64,000 nucleotides of DNA from Geobacillus thermoleovorans (GCF_001610955.1 NZ_CP014335.1:1901001-1965000), one strand, 5' to 3'. Positions 34,813-43,730 are shown, counted from the stretch's first letter. Program-made: numbers and translations. Notes: generated by a model from the letters alone, not told the origin.

Positions 34813-35649
34813 TCACGCCGATAGATCGCTTTGCTCCGTGACATGACGAGCAAAATAGTCTTTCGCCGACTGCAGGCAACGTCGCGCATGCTCTTCGTAG
34901 CCCAATTCCTTTACACGCTTGATGTTTGGCAGCTCGATCGAGCAGGGAATTTCCGGAATGCGACGGACAATGTCGGCAATATCAATCCCGCCTTCGCCGA
35001 TGTACAGCCGCTCTTCGCGGAGAATTCTCGTCATCTCTTCTTTTGACGCCGGAATCTCGCCCGGCGCGTCGCAAAGATGGAGAAAATGGAACCATTCCCG
35101 CGGCACGGCTTCCAGCGCTTCTGGCGAATCGCCAGCGCGATGAAAATGATGCAAATCAATCATAACGCCAGCATTGTCTTTCTTTACCGTCTTTAACACA
35201 TCGACGACTCCTGCCAAATTCGTCACCGCTGCAATCGGCACGTACTCCAAATCAACCGTCAACCCGTATGGTTCCGCCAGTTCGCACAGCTCGGCAAATC
35301 GCTCGATGTAAACACTGCGGTCGGTCGTCCAAATGCTGCTTAAGACGTGGCGGCCGCCCAGTTCAGCCGCCACTTCCAAGGCCGGTTCATACCGTTTTGG
35401 ATCCGTATCGGCATCAATGCGGGCCAGCTCAATATCCAGCAGATTGACGCCGGTTTCCCGCAACGCTGCTTTCGTCTCACGCAACAGCTGTGGATTTTCC
35501 GCCAACGCATAGTTTGGCTCGCCGGGCAGCCCCATGTAGATGATCCGAAAACTGACGTAATCATACCCTGCCCGGGCGGCAATATGCGCCATCTCCGGCG
35601 GCGGGCAGCCGAGCACCGTCAAATGGGCCAATGAAAAGGTTCTCGCCAT
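34813..35649 (-). CDS. Sugar phosphate isomerase/epimerase-like TIM-barrel protein
   Basis: 278 residues of the xylose-isomerase-like/AP-endonuclease-2 family. Likely metal ligands: Glu in VDLEYVP, Asp/His in MIDLHHFHRAGDS, His in FHFLHLCDAPGE, Glu in CSIELPN. Members include hydroxypyruvate and tagatose isomerases, inositol dehydratases and 3-dehydroshikimate dehydratases, so chemistry cannot be fixed from sequence. GGGGGGAAGGAT precedes the ATG. Last enzyme gene of the uncharacterised catabolic operon, 30 nt after the ThDP enzyme. Confidence 0.85.
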   Translation of the reverse strand: MARTFSLAHLTVLGCPPPEMAHIAARAGYDYVSFRIIYMGLPGEPNYALAENPQLLRETKAALRETGVNLLDIELARIDADTDPKRYEPALEVAAELGGRHVLSSIWTTDRSVYIERFAELCELAEPYGLTVDLEYVPIAAVTNLAGVVDVLKTVKKDNAGVMIDLHHFHRAGDSPEALEAVPREWFHFLHLCDAPGEIPASKEEMTRILREERLYIGEGGIDIADIVRRIPEIPCSIELPNIKRVKELGYEEHARRCLQSAKDYFARHVTEQSDLSA

Positions 35650-35679
35650 ATCCTTCCCCCCGATCTTGAAGGTTTCTTC

Positions 35680-37443
35680 TTACCGCTCCACCGCAACATG
35701 GTGAACACGTTTGCCTGGGGAATAGATGTCCATAATATTCCAGTGACCGGACGTCGGCGTCGGGACGTTGATCATTTCTACATCGATGACAAACGGTTTG
35801 TTCGCCTGAATGGCCCGTTCGAGCGCCGGTTTAAACTCTTCCGCCGAGCGAATTTTCACCCCTTCAACGCCGTATGCCTGGGCAATGGCTGCATAATCCG
35901 GCGAATACGGCTTACCGTCCTTTTGGAAAACCGTCCCGTGCGTCGTGCCAAAATGCGCTTTCTCGAGCCCGGCGATCGTGCCAAAAGCGTAGTTGTTCAT
36001 AATGACCCAAACAACGGCGATATTTTCCTCAGCCGCTGTCGCCAACACCGCCGGATTTTGGCCAAATCCACCATCTCCAACGAGCGACACGACGACGCGA
36101 TCCGGGCAGGCGATTTTCGCTCCAAGTGCGGCCGGAGCGCCAAAGCCCATCGTCGCATAACCGCCTGGCGTTAAAATCGTCCCTGCGCCATACGCTCGGA
36201 ACTGTTGGCCGACCCCGTTTTTGTTCCAGCCGACATCGGTCGTGATGATGGCATCTTTCGGCAGTACTTCCCGCACCTCATGCAAAATGCGTTCTGGACG
36301 CATCGGATAGCTGTCGTCTTGAATGTGCGGCGCATTTTGCCGCCGGAATTCCTCTTTATAGTTAGCGATGCGTTCTTTCAGCGCCTCGTCCGTCCGCCCT
36401 TGCGGCACGGTTTGTTTCGCCACGCGGTTCAACACGGTAAGCGCTTGCTTGACATCGGCGACGATGCCGAGTTCCGTTGGATAGTTGCGCCCGATTTCGT
36501 TCGGGTCGATGTCAATATGAATGAGCTTCGTTTCCGGAATGTTGAACGTATACTCCGGCTCCCATGAGCTGCAATCAGCTTCGGAAAATCTCGTTCCCAA
36601 TGCCAAAATGACATCGGCGTTTCGGCACATATCATTGACAAATTTCGCCCCCCAAAATCCGCTCATGCCTAGTGTCAGCGGATGGTCATCCGGCAGCGCC
36701 CCTTTACCCATCAGCGTGTGCGCAACCGGGAGGTCGAAGTGTTCCACAAACGTTTTCAGTTCTTCCGCCGCATCCGCCAGCATAATGCCGCCGCCGACGT
36801 ACACAAGCGGGCGTTCCGCCTGCATCAGCTTCTCAATGATGTGTTTCGCGGTTTCATCGTCAATCGACGGCTTATGCAGCGTTTTTGTATGCCGCTTTTG
36901 CTTTTCAAACAGCGCCACATCCACTTCTTTGGAGAAAATGTCCATCGGCACGGAGACAAGCACCGGCCCCGGGCGGCCGTTCTCCGCCAACTGGAACGCT
37001 TTTTCCAAAATTTCCGGGAACAAATCCGGCCGGTCGACCCGCCATGCCCGCTTCACAAACGGGCGGTAAATTTCATATTGCGACGCATCGGCGTGCAAGT
37101 TGATCTCCTGGTGCGGATGCTTCCCGTAATAATGGCTCGGCACATCTCCGGCGATGACGACCATCGGAATGGAATCAAGCGCTGCGTTCGCCACCCCGGT
37201 CGCCGCATTCGTCAGCCCTGGGCCAACGTGGCAGAGGACGACAGCCGTTTCCTTTTTCGCCCGCGCATAGCCGTCGGCCATATGAGCGGCAATTTGTTCG
37301 TGGCGGACGTTGACGAACTTGATTGAACTATGCTCCAAAGCCGCCAACACTGCGATGTTCGTATGGCCGCAAAGCCCAAAAATATGCGTAACACCGCGGT
37401 CTTCCAAATACCGGACCAACTGTTCGGCTACTGGTTTTTTCAT
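35680..37443 (-). CDS. ThDP-dependent enzyme, acetolactate-synthase-like
   Basis: 587 residues. N-terminal PYR domain has the catalytic glutamate (Glu49) in VNVRHEQIAAHMADGYARA and LCHVGPGLTNAATGV. The central domain contains PLVYVGGGIMLADAAEEL. The C-terminal PP domain has the ThDP-Mg motif VSLVGDGGFGQNPAVLATAAEENIAVVWVIMNN (GDG...NN). The C-terminal tail GHWNIMDIYSPGKRVHHV is unlike IlvB. It could cleave or form a C-C bond next to a carbonyl (carboligase, lyase or decarboxylase). No small regulatory subunit is nearby, arguing against a biosynthetic role. It overlaps the alcohol dehydrogenase gene by 4 nt. Confidence 0.88.
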   Translation of the reverse strand: MKKPVAEQLVRYLEDRGVTHIFGLCGHTNIAVLAALEHSSIKFVNVRHEQIAAHMADGYARAKKETAVVLCHVGPGLTNAATGVANAALDSIPMVVIAGDVPSHYYGKHPHQEINLHADASQYEIYRPFVKRAWRVDRPDLFPEILEKAFQLAENGRPGPVLVSVPMDIFSKEVDVALFEKQKRHTKTLHKPSIDDETAKHIIEKLMQAERPLVYVGGGIMLADAAEELKTFVEHFDLPVAHTLMGKGALPDDHPLTLGMSGFWGAKFVNDMCRNADVILALGTRFSEADCSSWEPEYTFNIPETKLIHIDIDPNEIGRNYPTELGIVADVKQALTVLNRVAKQTVPQGRTDEALKERIANYKEEFRRQNAPHIQDDSYPMRPERILHEVREVLPKDAIITTDVGWNKNGVGQQFRAYGAGTILTPGGYATMGFGAPAALGAKIACPDRVVVSLVGDGGFGQNPAVLATAAEENIAVVWVIMNNYAFGTIAGLEKAHFGTTHGTVFQKDGKPYSPDYAAIAQAYGVEGVKIRSAEEFKPALERAIQANKPFVIDVEMINVPTPTSGHWNIMDIYSPGKRVHHVAVER

Positions 37444-38438
37444 CGCTCTTCCTCCTCCTTGAAACGTAACACGACTTTGCCCGCATTGCCGGATGACGCC
37501 AACTCATACGCCCGCTGATAGTCGCGGACCGGAAAAATGCGGGAAATGACCCGTTCGATCGGATGCGGCATCGTCTGCAAATAATGAATCGCTTGCAAAT
37601 AGTCATCCGGGAAGCGATAGATGATCGAGCCATGCACAGTTACTTCGTTGCGAACGAGGCGCACGACCGGAAATGTCGCTTCATTCGCCAGACCGATCAA
37701 CACAAGATGCCCCCCTGGAGCGACAAGCTCCGCCGCCTGTTCGACCGCTTCGCGCGCACCGGCCGCCTCGATGACAACATCAAACATTTCACCTGACAGC
37801 GCATCAGGCGCAAGCGTGCGGATGTCCGCCATCGCTTTCACCGTCTCCAGTTTTAACGGATTCACATCGACCGCCGTCACGTCCGCACCCAAATGGCGGG
37901 CGAGGACGGCCGCCATCATCCCTTCATTTCCGCAACCGATGACCGCTACGCGCATGGCGGGCTCGATCCGCACTTTGCTTAAAGCATGCACGACGACAGC
38001 AAACGGTTCGACGAGCACCGCTTTTTCATCGGAGAGATCATCAGGAACAGGAAGCACATACTTGGACGAGATGATGAATTCATGCGAAAATCCGCCGTCG
38101 ACGTTGATGCCAAGCGATTTTTTATGCCGGCAGATGTTCGTCAACCCTTTTTGGCATAAGTCGCACGTTCCGCAATACGTATTCGGCAACACAACGATCC
38201 GTGTCCCGATGTCATACGCCGCCTGTTCTCCTTTTTCCACGACGACACCGACTAGTTCATGCCCGGCGCGAACGGGATAGTTCGCGTGCGGAAGTTTTCC
38301 TTTCAACACCCCAAGATCCGACCCGCAAATGCCTCCATAGATGAGCTGTATTTTCACCTCATCCCCCTCAGGAGAACGGACGGCCTCGAGGCGCCGCAGC
38401 TCTAATTCATTCGGCTTCGCCACGTAAAGCGCTAACAT
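37440..38438 (-). CDS. Zinc-dependent medium-chain alcohol dehydrogenase
   Basis: About 332 residues. Catalytic zinc ligands: Cys in GGICGSDLG, His-Glu in RAGHELVGVV. Structural zinc: YCGTCDLCQKGLTNIC. NAD-binding AVIGCGNEGMMAAVLA. Family members oxidise polyols, threonine, galactitol and similar. The start is uncertain: ATG 38438 (GGGTGG upstream) begins the conserved MLALYVAKPNEL; ATGs at 38453/38456 overlap the upstream stop codon. Second enzyme of the operon after the aldehyde dehydrogenase. Confidence 0.87.
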   Translation of the reverse strand: MLALYVAKPNELELRRLEAVRSPEGDEVKIQLIYGGICGSDLGVLKGKLPHANYPVRAGHELVGVVVEKGEQAAYDIGTRIVVLPNTYCGTCDLCQKGLTNICRHKKSLGINVDGGFSHEFIISSKYVLPVPDDLSDEKAVLVEPFAVVVHALSKVRIEPAMRVAVIGCGNEGMMAAVLARHLGADVTAVDVNPLKLETVKAMADIRTLAPDALSGEMFDVVIEAAGAREAVEQAAELVAPGGHLVLIGLANEATFPVVRLVRNEVTVHGSIIYRFPDDYLQAIHYLQTMPHPIERVISRIFPVRDYQRAYELASSGNAGKVVLRFKEEEER

Positions 38439-38452
38439 GTTGGCACCACCCA

Positions 38453-39883
38453 TCATCCTTGCGGAAACTGCCATACAATCATTTTCATTTCCGTCATTTC
38501 TTCAATCGCATAACGCGGGCCTTCGCGGCCGATGCCGCTATTTTTCACGCCACCGTACGGCCAATGATCCAACCGGAAATTCGAGGTGCCGTTAATGACA
38601 ACTCCGCCGACATCAAGCGCCTCCGCCACTTGATAGACGATGTCCATCCGGTTCGTAAACAGCCCGGCTTGCAGGCCAAAGGCAGAATCGTTCGTCTCTG
38701 CGATCGCTTCGTCAATCGTCCGGTACGGGATGACGCTGACAACCGGGCCGAACACTTCCTCACAAACGACTTTGCTTCGTTTCGGCGGGTTGAAGAGCAC
38801 CGTCGGCTCCACCGTCGCCCCGCGCCGTTTTCCGCCGCACACAAGCGTCGCCCCGCCCGCGATGGCCTCATCGATCCAATCCATCACCCGGTCTGCCGCC
38901 CGTTCATCGACCATGCAGCCGACATCGGTGTCCGGCAGCAGCGGATCGCCGACTTTCAACGCCTCGACTTCCCGTTTGAGCAAGTCGGTGAACGGTTCAA
39001 CGACCGACTCATGTACGTAAATGCGCTGGACGGAAATGCAGCTTTGCCCGGAGTTGCTGTAGCCGGTTTTCGCGCAAAGCGCGGCCGCCCGTTTCAAATC
39101 GGCGTCTTCATGGACAATCGTCGCCGCATTGCCGCCTAGCTCAAGCAGCACTTTTTTCATGCCGGCCAACGCGCAAATGTTGCGGCTCGCCACCACGCCG
39201 CCGGTAAACGAAATGACGTTGACGCGATCGTCTTTCACGATTTGCTGCCCAACCTCGGCGCCGCCAAGCACCATGTTGATGGCGCGCGGTGGAAGCCCGG
39301 CCTCTAGCAACAACTTCAACAGTTCTGTCGCAATAAGTGACGTCTGCGGCGCCGGTTTTAACACAACGGTGTTGCCCGCCGCAAACGCGGGTCCGACTTT
39401 ATGGCAAATCAAATTGAGCGGGGCGTTGAACGGCGTAATCGCCGCCACGACGCCGACCGGCACACGGAACGTCACCGCCACCGCCTTCACCCCGCGCGCC
39501 GAGGCGTCGCCCGGAATCGTTTCCCCAAACAGCCGTTTCGCTTCTTCGGCCGACTGCTCGAGCGTTTCAATGGAGCGGGACACTTCATCCAACGTATTTT
39601 TGAGCGGTTTGCCGAGCTCTTCCGAAATATAGCGGGCAAACGTTTCTTTCCGCTCCTCAAGCAGCATCGATGCCTTTTTTAAAATGCGCGCCCGCTCATA
39701 GGCCGGAATTCTCGCGATGTCTTTTTTCGCCGCAAACGCAGATGCCAACGCTCTTTCAACATCATCCGGCGTCGCGAGCTGCTGTTCGCCGATCACTTCC
39801 CCGGTATACGGGTTTTTCACCGGCTCAACCGCACGCGGTTCTTCCACCCATGTCCCGTTAATATACAACTGTGCTTTTCTCAT
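38453..39883 (-). CDS. Aldehyde dehydrogenase (lactaldehyde/phosphonoacetaldehyde-type)
   Basis: 476 residues from ATG 39883 (AGGTGA upstream; 39892 is an alternative). ITPFNAPLNLICHKVGPAFAAGNTVVLKPA, the base glutamate in LLELGGNAATIV and the catalytic cysteine in TGYSNSGQSCISVQRIYVHE are present (key: SGQSCIS). The NAPLNL and GQSCISVQR versions are typical of aldehyde dehydrogenases acting on small hydroxy- or phosphono-/sulfo-aldehydes and non-phosphorylating glyceraldehyde phosphate enzymes. Oxidises a pathway aldehyde to an acid. Follows the citryl-CoA-lyase-like gene by 9 nt. Confidence 0.88.
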   Translation of the reverse strand: MRKAQLYINGTWVEEPRAVEPVKNPYTGEVIGEQQLATPDDVERALASAFAAKKDIARIPAYERARILKKASMLLEERKETFARYISEELGKPLKNTLDEVSRSIETLEQSAEEAKRLFGETIPGDASARGVKAVAVTFRVPVGVVAAITPFNAPLNLICHKVGPAFAAGNTVVLKPAPQTSLIATELLKLLLEAGLPPRAINMVLGGAEVGQQIVKDDRVNVISFTGGVVASRNICALAGMKKVLLELGGNAATIVHEDADLKRAAALCAKTGYSNSGQSCISVQRIYVHESVVEPFTDLLKREVEALKVGDPLLPDTDVGCMVDERAADRVMDWIDEAIAGGATLVCGGKRRGATVEPTVLFNPPKRSKVVCEEVFGPVVSVIPYRTIDEAIAETNDSAFGLQAGLFTNRMDIVYQVAEALDVGGVVINGTSNFRLDHWPYGGVKNSGIGREGPRYAIEEMTEMKMIVWQFPQG

Positions 39884-39892
39884 ATTCATCAC

Positions 39893-40735
39893 CTACTCTT
39901 CGAAATGACGTCTCCCCGGCCCAGTGTAGCGGACTAAATCGCTCCGGTTCGGGCACGGTCCTTTGATCAGCACGCCGTTTTGCCACTCTTCAAACGCATG
40001 GGCGACAATGCCCATCCCCCGCGACAAAGCAAACACACCTTTCGCCGCCGTAGCCGGCACGCCGAGCTCACACTGGATCGCGGCCGCCACCCCGTCGATG
40101 TTCATCGTCATCCGTTTCCCTTTCGTTTTCTCCAAATGGGAACGATACGCTTCCGCGATCGCTAAATACCGCCCGCTGATTTCTCCTTCTTCCACCAATT
40201 CGCCAGCTAACGCATACAGCCGTCTGACACGTGGGTCGTCATCATGAAGCTGATGGCCGAATCCTGGCAGTTTCCGCCCTTCACGGAAAAACTGTTGAAA
40301 CTGCTCACGGATCACATCCGCCATGGCGCCTTCCCCGCCGCGAGCCTCGATTTGCTCGTTCGTCTCGTAAAACAGCGCCATCGCTTTTTCCACCGCTCCC
40401 CCGTGCACATCACCAAGCACGTTAATGCCGGTTGCCACGCACGAGTTGAACGAAATGCCGCATGTCGCCGCCATGCGGGCCGCCGCAATCGACGGGGCGC
40501 GCGGGCCGTGATCCGCCCCGGCGACAAGGACGCTCTCCCATAACTTCGCCTTTTTCTCGCTCAATATCTCGCCGCATAATAAGAGGTACAGCATTTGCGT
40601 GTACGACACATTGCCGATTAATTCTTCAATCGGATATCCGCGAATGAGAATTTCATTTTTGCGGACGTCGCTGATCGACGTCTCCCACCACGCCCCTCCA
40701 TCGGCGTACATATCGAGCGCACTTCGTTGCTTCAT
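39893..40735 (-). CDS. Citrate synthase / citryl-CoA lyase-like protein (short form)
   Basis: 280 residues, about 100 shorter than citrate synthase, as in citryl-CoA-lyase-type proteins. The active-site triad is kept: His in VLGDVHGGAVEKAM, His in LPGFGHQLHDDDPR, and Asp in MNIDGVAAAIQ. IRGYPIEELIGNVSYTQMLYLLLCGE matches the RGY-IEELA region of synthases. It may make or cleave an acyl-CoA aldol (citryl-CoA-like). First gene of the operon; AAGGAGGATAGACTTAG precedes the ATG. Its leader holds four palindromes. Confidence 0.86.
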   Translation of the reverse strand: MKQRSALDMYADGGAWWETSISDVRKNEILIRGYPIEELIGNVSYTQMLYLLLCGEILSEKKAKLWESVLVAGADHGPRAPSIAAARMAATCGISFNSCVATGINVLGDVHGGAVEKAMALFYETNEQIEARGGEGAMADVIREQFQQFFREGRKLPGFGHQLHDDDPRVRRLYALAGELVEEGEISGRYLAIAEAYRSHLEKTKGKRMTMNIDGVAAAIQCELGVPATAAKGVFALSRGMGIVAHAFEEWQNGVLIKGPCPNRSDLVRYTGPGRRHFEE

Positions 40736-40764
40736 CTAAGTCTATCCTCCTTCGTCGCTCTTTG

Positions 40765-40776
40765 TAGATCGATCTA
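40765..40776. promoter_or_regulatory. Operator palindrome 1
   Basis: TAGATCGATCTA, a 12-bp perfect palindrome with central CG, 30 nt upstream of the citryl-CoA-lyase-like start codon. Centre-to-centre distances to the next copies are 29, 33 and 103 bp. Confidence 0.7.
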
Positions 40777-40792
40777 AAAGAACAAGAGATAA

Positions 40793-40806
40793 TTAGATCG
40801 ATCTAA
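40793..40806. promoter_or_regulatory. Operator palindrome 2
   Basis: TTAGATCGATCTAA, perfect 14-bp palindrome, identical core to the other three copies. Confidence 0.75.
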
Positions 40807-40825
40807 AACAAAGAATGAAAGGTAG

Positions 40826-40839
40826 TTAGATCGATCTAA
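40826..40839. promoter_or_regulatory. Operator palindrome 3
   Basis: TTAGATCGATCTAA, perfect 14-bp palindrome. Confidence 0.75.
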
Positions 40840-40928
40840 AAAGGGTCTACAGAGCAGACCTTCTCTCTTTCTATTCCCTCAATGAGCCGATGATCACCCA
40901 ACGCCCTGCCTTGACATCACCGGTTTTA

Positions 40929-40942
40929 TTAGATCGATCTAA
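40929..40942. promoter_or_regulatory. Operator palindrome 4 (promoter-proximal)
   Basis: TTAGATCGATCTAA, about +36 to +49 relative to the predicted start site of the promoter at 40985-41014. Confidence 0.75.
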
Positions 40943-40984
40943 AATTAAGTCTCACTTATCAAAAAATTCGATTGATTCAATCTC

Positions 40985-41014
40985 ATTATACCTTTCTACT
41001 GAAAACGCTGTCAA
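40985..41014 (-). promoter_or_regulatory. Promoter of the catabolic operon with embedded cre box
   Basis: On the minus strand TTGACA (41014-41009), 18-nt spacer, TATAAT (40990-40985). TGAAAACGCTGTCA (41000-41013) fits cre TGWAANCGNTNWCA perfectly and overlaps the -35 and spacer, so CcpA would block polymerase. The -35 also contains the stop codon of the upstream permease gene (41011-41013). The leader to the first ATG is about 240 nt. Confidence 0.85.
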
Positions 41015-42402
41015 CCAAAAAATATTCTTTCCACTAAACAGGCGATGCCGATTCCTGCTGTCATATAGCCGAGAGCGAACGGGACATTCCGTTTGCCGAT
41101 CCGGTACGGGTTATCCCCAAGCTCCTCAGACAGCAAGGAAACAGAAATATTGTACGGGCTATACATCACTGTCGCCAAACTGCAGCAAATGAGCACGATC
41201 GACAACGGCACAGCCGGAACAAGCAGCCGCACCGGCTCAAGCAGCGGCATCAGCAACGTCAAGCTGACTAACGGATGAAACCCGACGAGCGACGTCGCGA
41301 AAAAATAAGCGGCAATCATGGCATACAGCCAGACGGAATGCTCCGCCCCGACGCGGAACCAGCCCTCAAGCACCGCAAGCAGAGGGGATCGGGCCAGCAT
41401 CTCGACAAACAATCCAGCCCCTAAAAACATGAAAAAGTAGTTCGCCAATCCTTCTGTCCGTTCTCTCCAATGGCGGAACGCCACCGTCGCGTACCGCTTC
41501 ACCCGGCGCGCGAGCAGCGCCCACCCGAAGCAAAACGGGACAAGCAATAAGACGACAGAAAACAAAAACCCTTTGCCAAGCCAATGTTGCAACAAGGAAA
41601 CGAGCACGGTAAACACGACGAGCACCAAAAGCAGCTGGGCTGCCTTTTTCCCGACCGAAACAGTCATTTTCCCATTCGTTTCCACGCCGTTTTCCAACGG
41701 GATGCAACGGTACGAAACAGCGGCCATCCCCCAATCGACCATCGCCATCGTAAAGGCCAGCAGCAACAAAAACAGCGCCACTTGATCATAACGCACGCCG
41801 GTAAAGTCAATCGTCGTGCTGATCATCACTTCCATCGGACTCCACGTCAAACAAAGCGCATACGCCCGCAACAAATTCCGAACATAAAACGACTCGGCCT
41901 CCCGTCCGTCCAAATTTTGCAGCGCGGCGCGCAACGAACGGACAAGAAGCGGAATCGTAGCAATGTTTAAAAACAATCCAAGCAAATGGCAGACACTGAA
42001 ACTGCGGCGGTATAACGAAGAAACGCTCTCGGCGTTCCGCTTAAGCCATTCGCTTAAACTATGGTCATACCGTCCGACGCGAATGAGCGTATTCATAAAC
42101 GGCAGCACAAAAAACAGCGAGAGCAGCCCCAACACCCGTTCAAAATGAAGGACAAACGTCGGCCACGCATCGCCATAGAACAGAAACAACCCAACGCCAA
42201 GCCCAAAAAACAGAACTCCCGACACCATATACACCCCGTGGGCGTAAAACGCTGACACGACGAATGCCAACAGCGCCGCGGCTCCCATGACATAGTGAAT
42301 GGGAGCCGCCACAAACTGCGCCAGGACATACAGCACCACCGCCGCTGTGTACACCGGCACCCGCAGTGTTCCGATCATGTCTTTGATGCGATCGTTCGTC
42401 AT
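41011..42402 (-). CDS. Polytopic membrane protein, possible transporter
   Basis: 463 residues with roughly 12 hydrophobic segments and no signal peptide. I do not recognise the family with confidence. The layout (two halves, FLNIATIPLLVRSLRAAL, TWSPMEVMISTTID, VGFHPLVSLTLLMPLLEPV, ATVMYSPYNISVSLL) resembles ion-transporter/DcuC-like carboxylate permeases. GGGGAGAACG precedes the start. It is immediately upstream of the catabolic operon's promoter and may be part of the same system or an independent unit. Confidence 0.75.
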   Translation of the reverse strand: MTNDRIKDMIGTLRVPVYTAAVVLYVLAQFVAAPIHYVMGAAALLAFVVSAFYAHGVYMVSGVLFFGLGVGLFLFYGDAWPTFVLHFERVLGLLSLFFVLPFMNTLIRVGRYDHSLSEWLKRNAESVSSLYRRSFSVCHLLGLFLNIATIPLLVRSLRAALQNLDGREAESFYVRNLLRAYALCLTWSPMEVMISTTIDFTGVRYDQVALFLLLLAFTMAMVDWGMAAVSYRCIPLENGVETNGKMTVSVGKKAAQLLLVLVVFTVLVSLLQHWLGKGFLFSVVLLLVPFCFGWALLARRVKRYATVAFRHWRERTEGLANYFFMFLGAGLFVEMLARSPLLAVLEGWFRVGAEHSVWLYAMIAAYFFATSLVGFHPLVSLTLLMPLLEPVRLLVPAVPLSIVLICCSLATVMYSPYNISVSLLSEELGDNPYRIGKRNVPFALGYMTAGIGIACLVERIFFG

Positions 42403-42471
42403 CGTTCTCCCCTTTCTTTGTAGTATATGAGATTACTATACTACATTTTTTCAGCAAGCGGCAGACAAATG

Positions 42472-42501
42472 AATAAAAAACGGGTGCTGCTACACCCGTT
42501 T
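42472..42501 (-). terminator. Terminator overlapping the HAD gene 3' end
   Basis: AAACGGGTG (42478-42486) and CACCCGTTT (42493-42501). On the minus strand the stem starts within the last codons and is followed by a T run. Confidence 0.8.
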
Positions 42502-43341
42502 CGCAAGCACCCGCTCAAGCCCCGCCGCCACGCCGTCTTCTTCATGGGAGAGGGTGACGAAATCACAATTCGCTTTCAATTCGGGGGCGGCGTTGGCCAT
42601 GGCGACGCGGCAGCCCGCCACCTCAAACATCGACAAATCGTTATGGCTGTCGCCAAAGACGACCGTATCGCGCAAATCGATGCCGTAATGGGCAGCGAGT
42701 TGCTTGAGCGCCTCGCCTTTTGTCGCCCGTTCGTGGTTCATTTCTATGTTGTGCGGATGTGAGGAGGTGACCGTGACGCCAGGGAGCGCCGCGAAACGGG
42801 AGGCCGCATCACGCAACCGCTCGCGGTCAAGGGCGAAAATCAGCAGCTTATAGATCACCCGCTTCGGGTCGTCCCACACCGTGCGGATGTCGTCGACATA
42901 CGTCACCCGCGCTTGCTGGAACTGCTTGTTCACCAGCCATTTCACATCCGGGGCCGCAGCGGCCATCTCGGAAGCGAGCGCTTCCCATTGGGCGCGGTTG
43001 TGCAAGCCGACATAGACCGCATCGCCCGTGTACGTCTCGCAATACAAATCCGACTGTTCGCGCACCCACTCCAGCGTCGGGCGGACCGCCGCCCGTTCGA
43101 GCGGCGCCTCGCTGATGACCGTGCTGTCCTCAAGCGTCACGATCGCTCCGTTTAAGCTGGCGATCGGACAGACGAGGCCTGCCTCACAAAGCGGGGCGAG
43201 CGCGTCTTTGCGCGCCCGCCCGGTCACGACGGCGACGATGTGGCCTTGCGCTTTTGCAGCCGCAATGGCCGCCCGGTTGCGCTCGCTGATTTTTCCTTCC
43301 CCGTTTAACAGAGTGCCATCCATATCGAGTGCAATCAACAT
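42490..43341 (-). CDS. Cof-type HAD-IIB family phosphatase
   Basis: 283 residues. Motif I IALDMDGTLLN at the N-terminus, motif II VVTGR, motif III lysine in NHERATKGEALKQLA, motif IV VVFGDSHNDLSMFEVAG. The cap lies in the C2 position, as in sugar-phosphate/FMN phosphatases. GAGGGATGAGTT precedes the ATG. Substrate not predictable; likely general phosphate-ester housekeeping. Confidence 0.92.
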   Translation of the reverse strand: MLIALDMDGTLLNGEGKISERNRAAIAAAKAQGHIVAVVTGRARKDALAPLCEAGLVCPIASLNGAIVTLEDSTVISEAPLERAAVRPTLEWVREQSDLYCETYTGDAVYVGLHNRAQWEALASEMAAAAPDVKWLVNKQFQQARVTYVDDIRTVWDDPKRVIYKLLIFALDRERLRDAASRFAALPGVTVTSSHPHNIEMNHERATKGEALKQLAAHYGIDLRDTVVFGDSHNDLSMFEVAGCRVAMANAAPELKANCDFVTLSHEEDGVAAGLERVLAKRV

Positions 43342-43520
43342 AACTCATCCCTCTTTCCTTTGTCATGCAAAGAGCTTCTAGAAAAACGGCGTTCTGACAG
43401 AAGCAGGGGGCTAGTGGAAAGCTGGAAATTCCCGCACTTTTCACTCCGCACTCCAGCGCCTGCCTCCATCTGCTCTTGTTCTGCAACTCTTCCTTATTAT
43501 TCTGAATAGCTGTCGGCTTC

Positions 43521-43640
43521 TTAGATCGCAAACTGTTCGAACAATTGCCGTACTTCATCAGAACGAGGGGTTGGACCTGTGCTCATATTGACGCCCAACT
43601 CGCGCAAAAGCGGCGCCAGCAGCGGTGCTTGTCCTCCATT
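43521..43640 (-). pseudogene. Possible C-terminal gene remnant
   Basis: The minus frame reading GGQAPLLAPLLRELGVNMS then TGPTPRSDEVRQLFEQFAI before its stop looks protein-like in composition. It has no start, no ribosome site and no longer upstream frame. I cannot name the parent protein. The rest of the 43342-43686 stretch holds no gene I can support. Confidence 0.25.
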
Positions 43641-43686
43641 ATAACAAACGAATGGAAAAATGGTGAAATGTTCTCCCTTCTCGTAG

Positions 43687-43692
43687 TATAAT
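43687..43692 (+). promoter_or_regulatory. -10 box of the EamA-like gene
   Basis: TATAAT preceded by TAG; the -35 (GTGAAA about 18 nt upstream) is weak. Confidence 0.5.
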
Positions 43693-43730
43693 AGATGAGA
43701 AAAATTCTCAATGAAAGCGAAGGGATGTGC

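Noticed and set aside
35680..37443. Sulfoacetaldehyde acetyltransferase (Xsc) or biosynthetic IlvB
   Set aside because: The N-terminal and C-terminal segments do not match Xsc as I remember it, and no IlvN-type subunit is adjacent.
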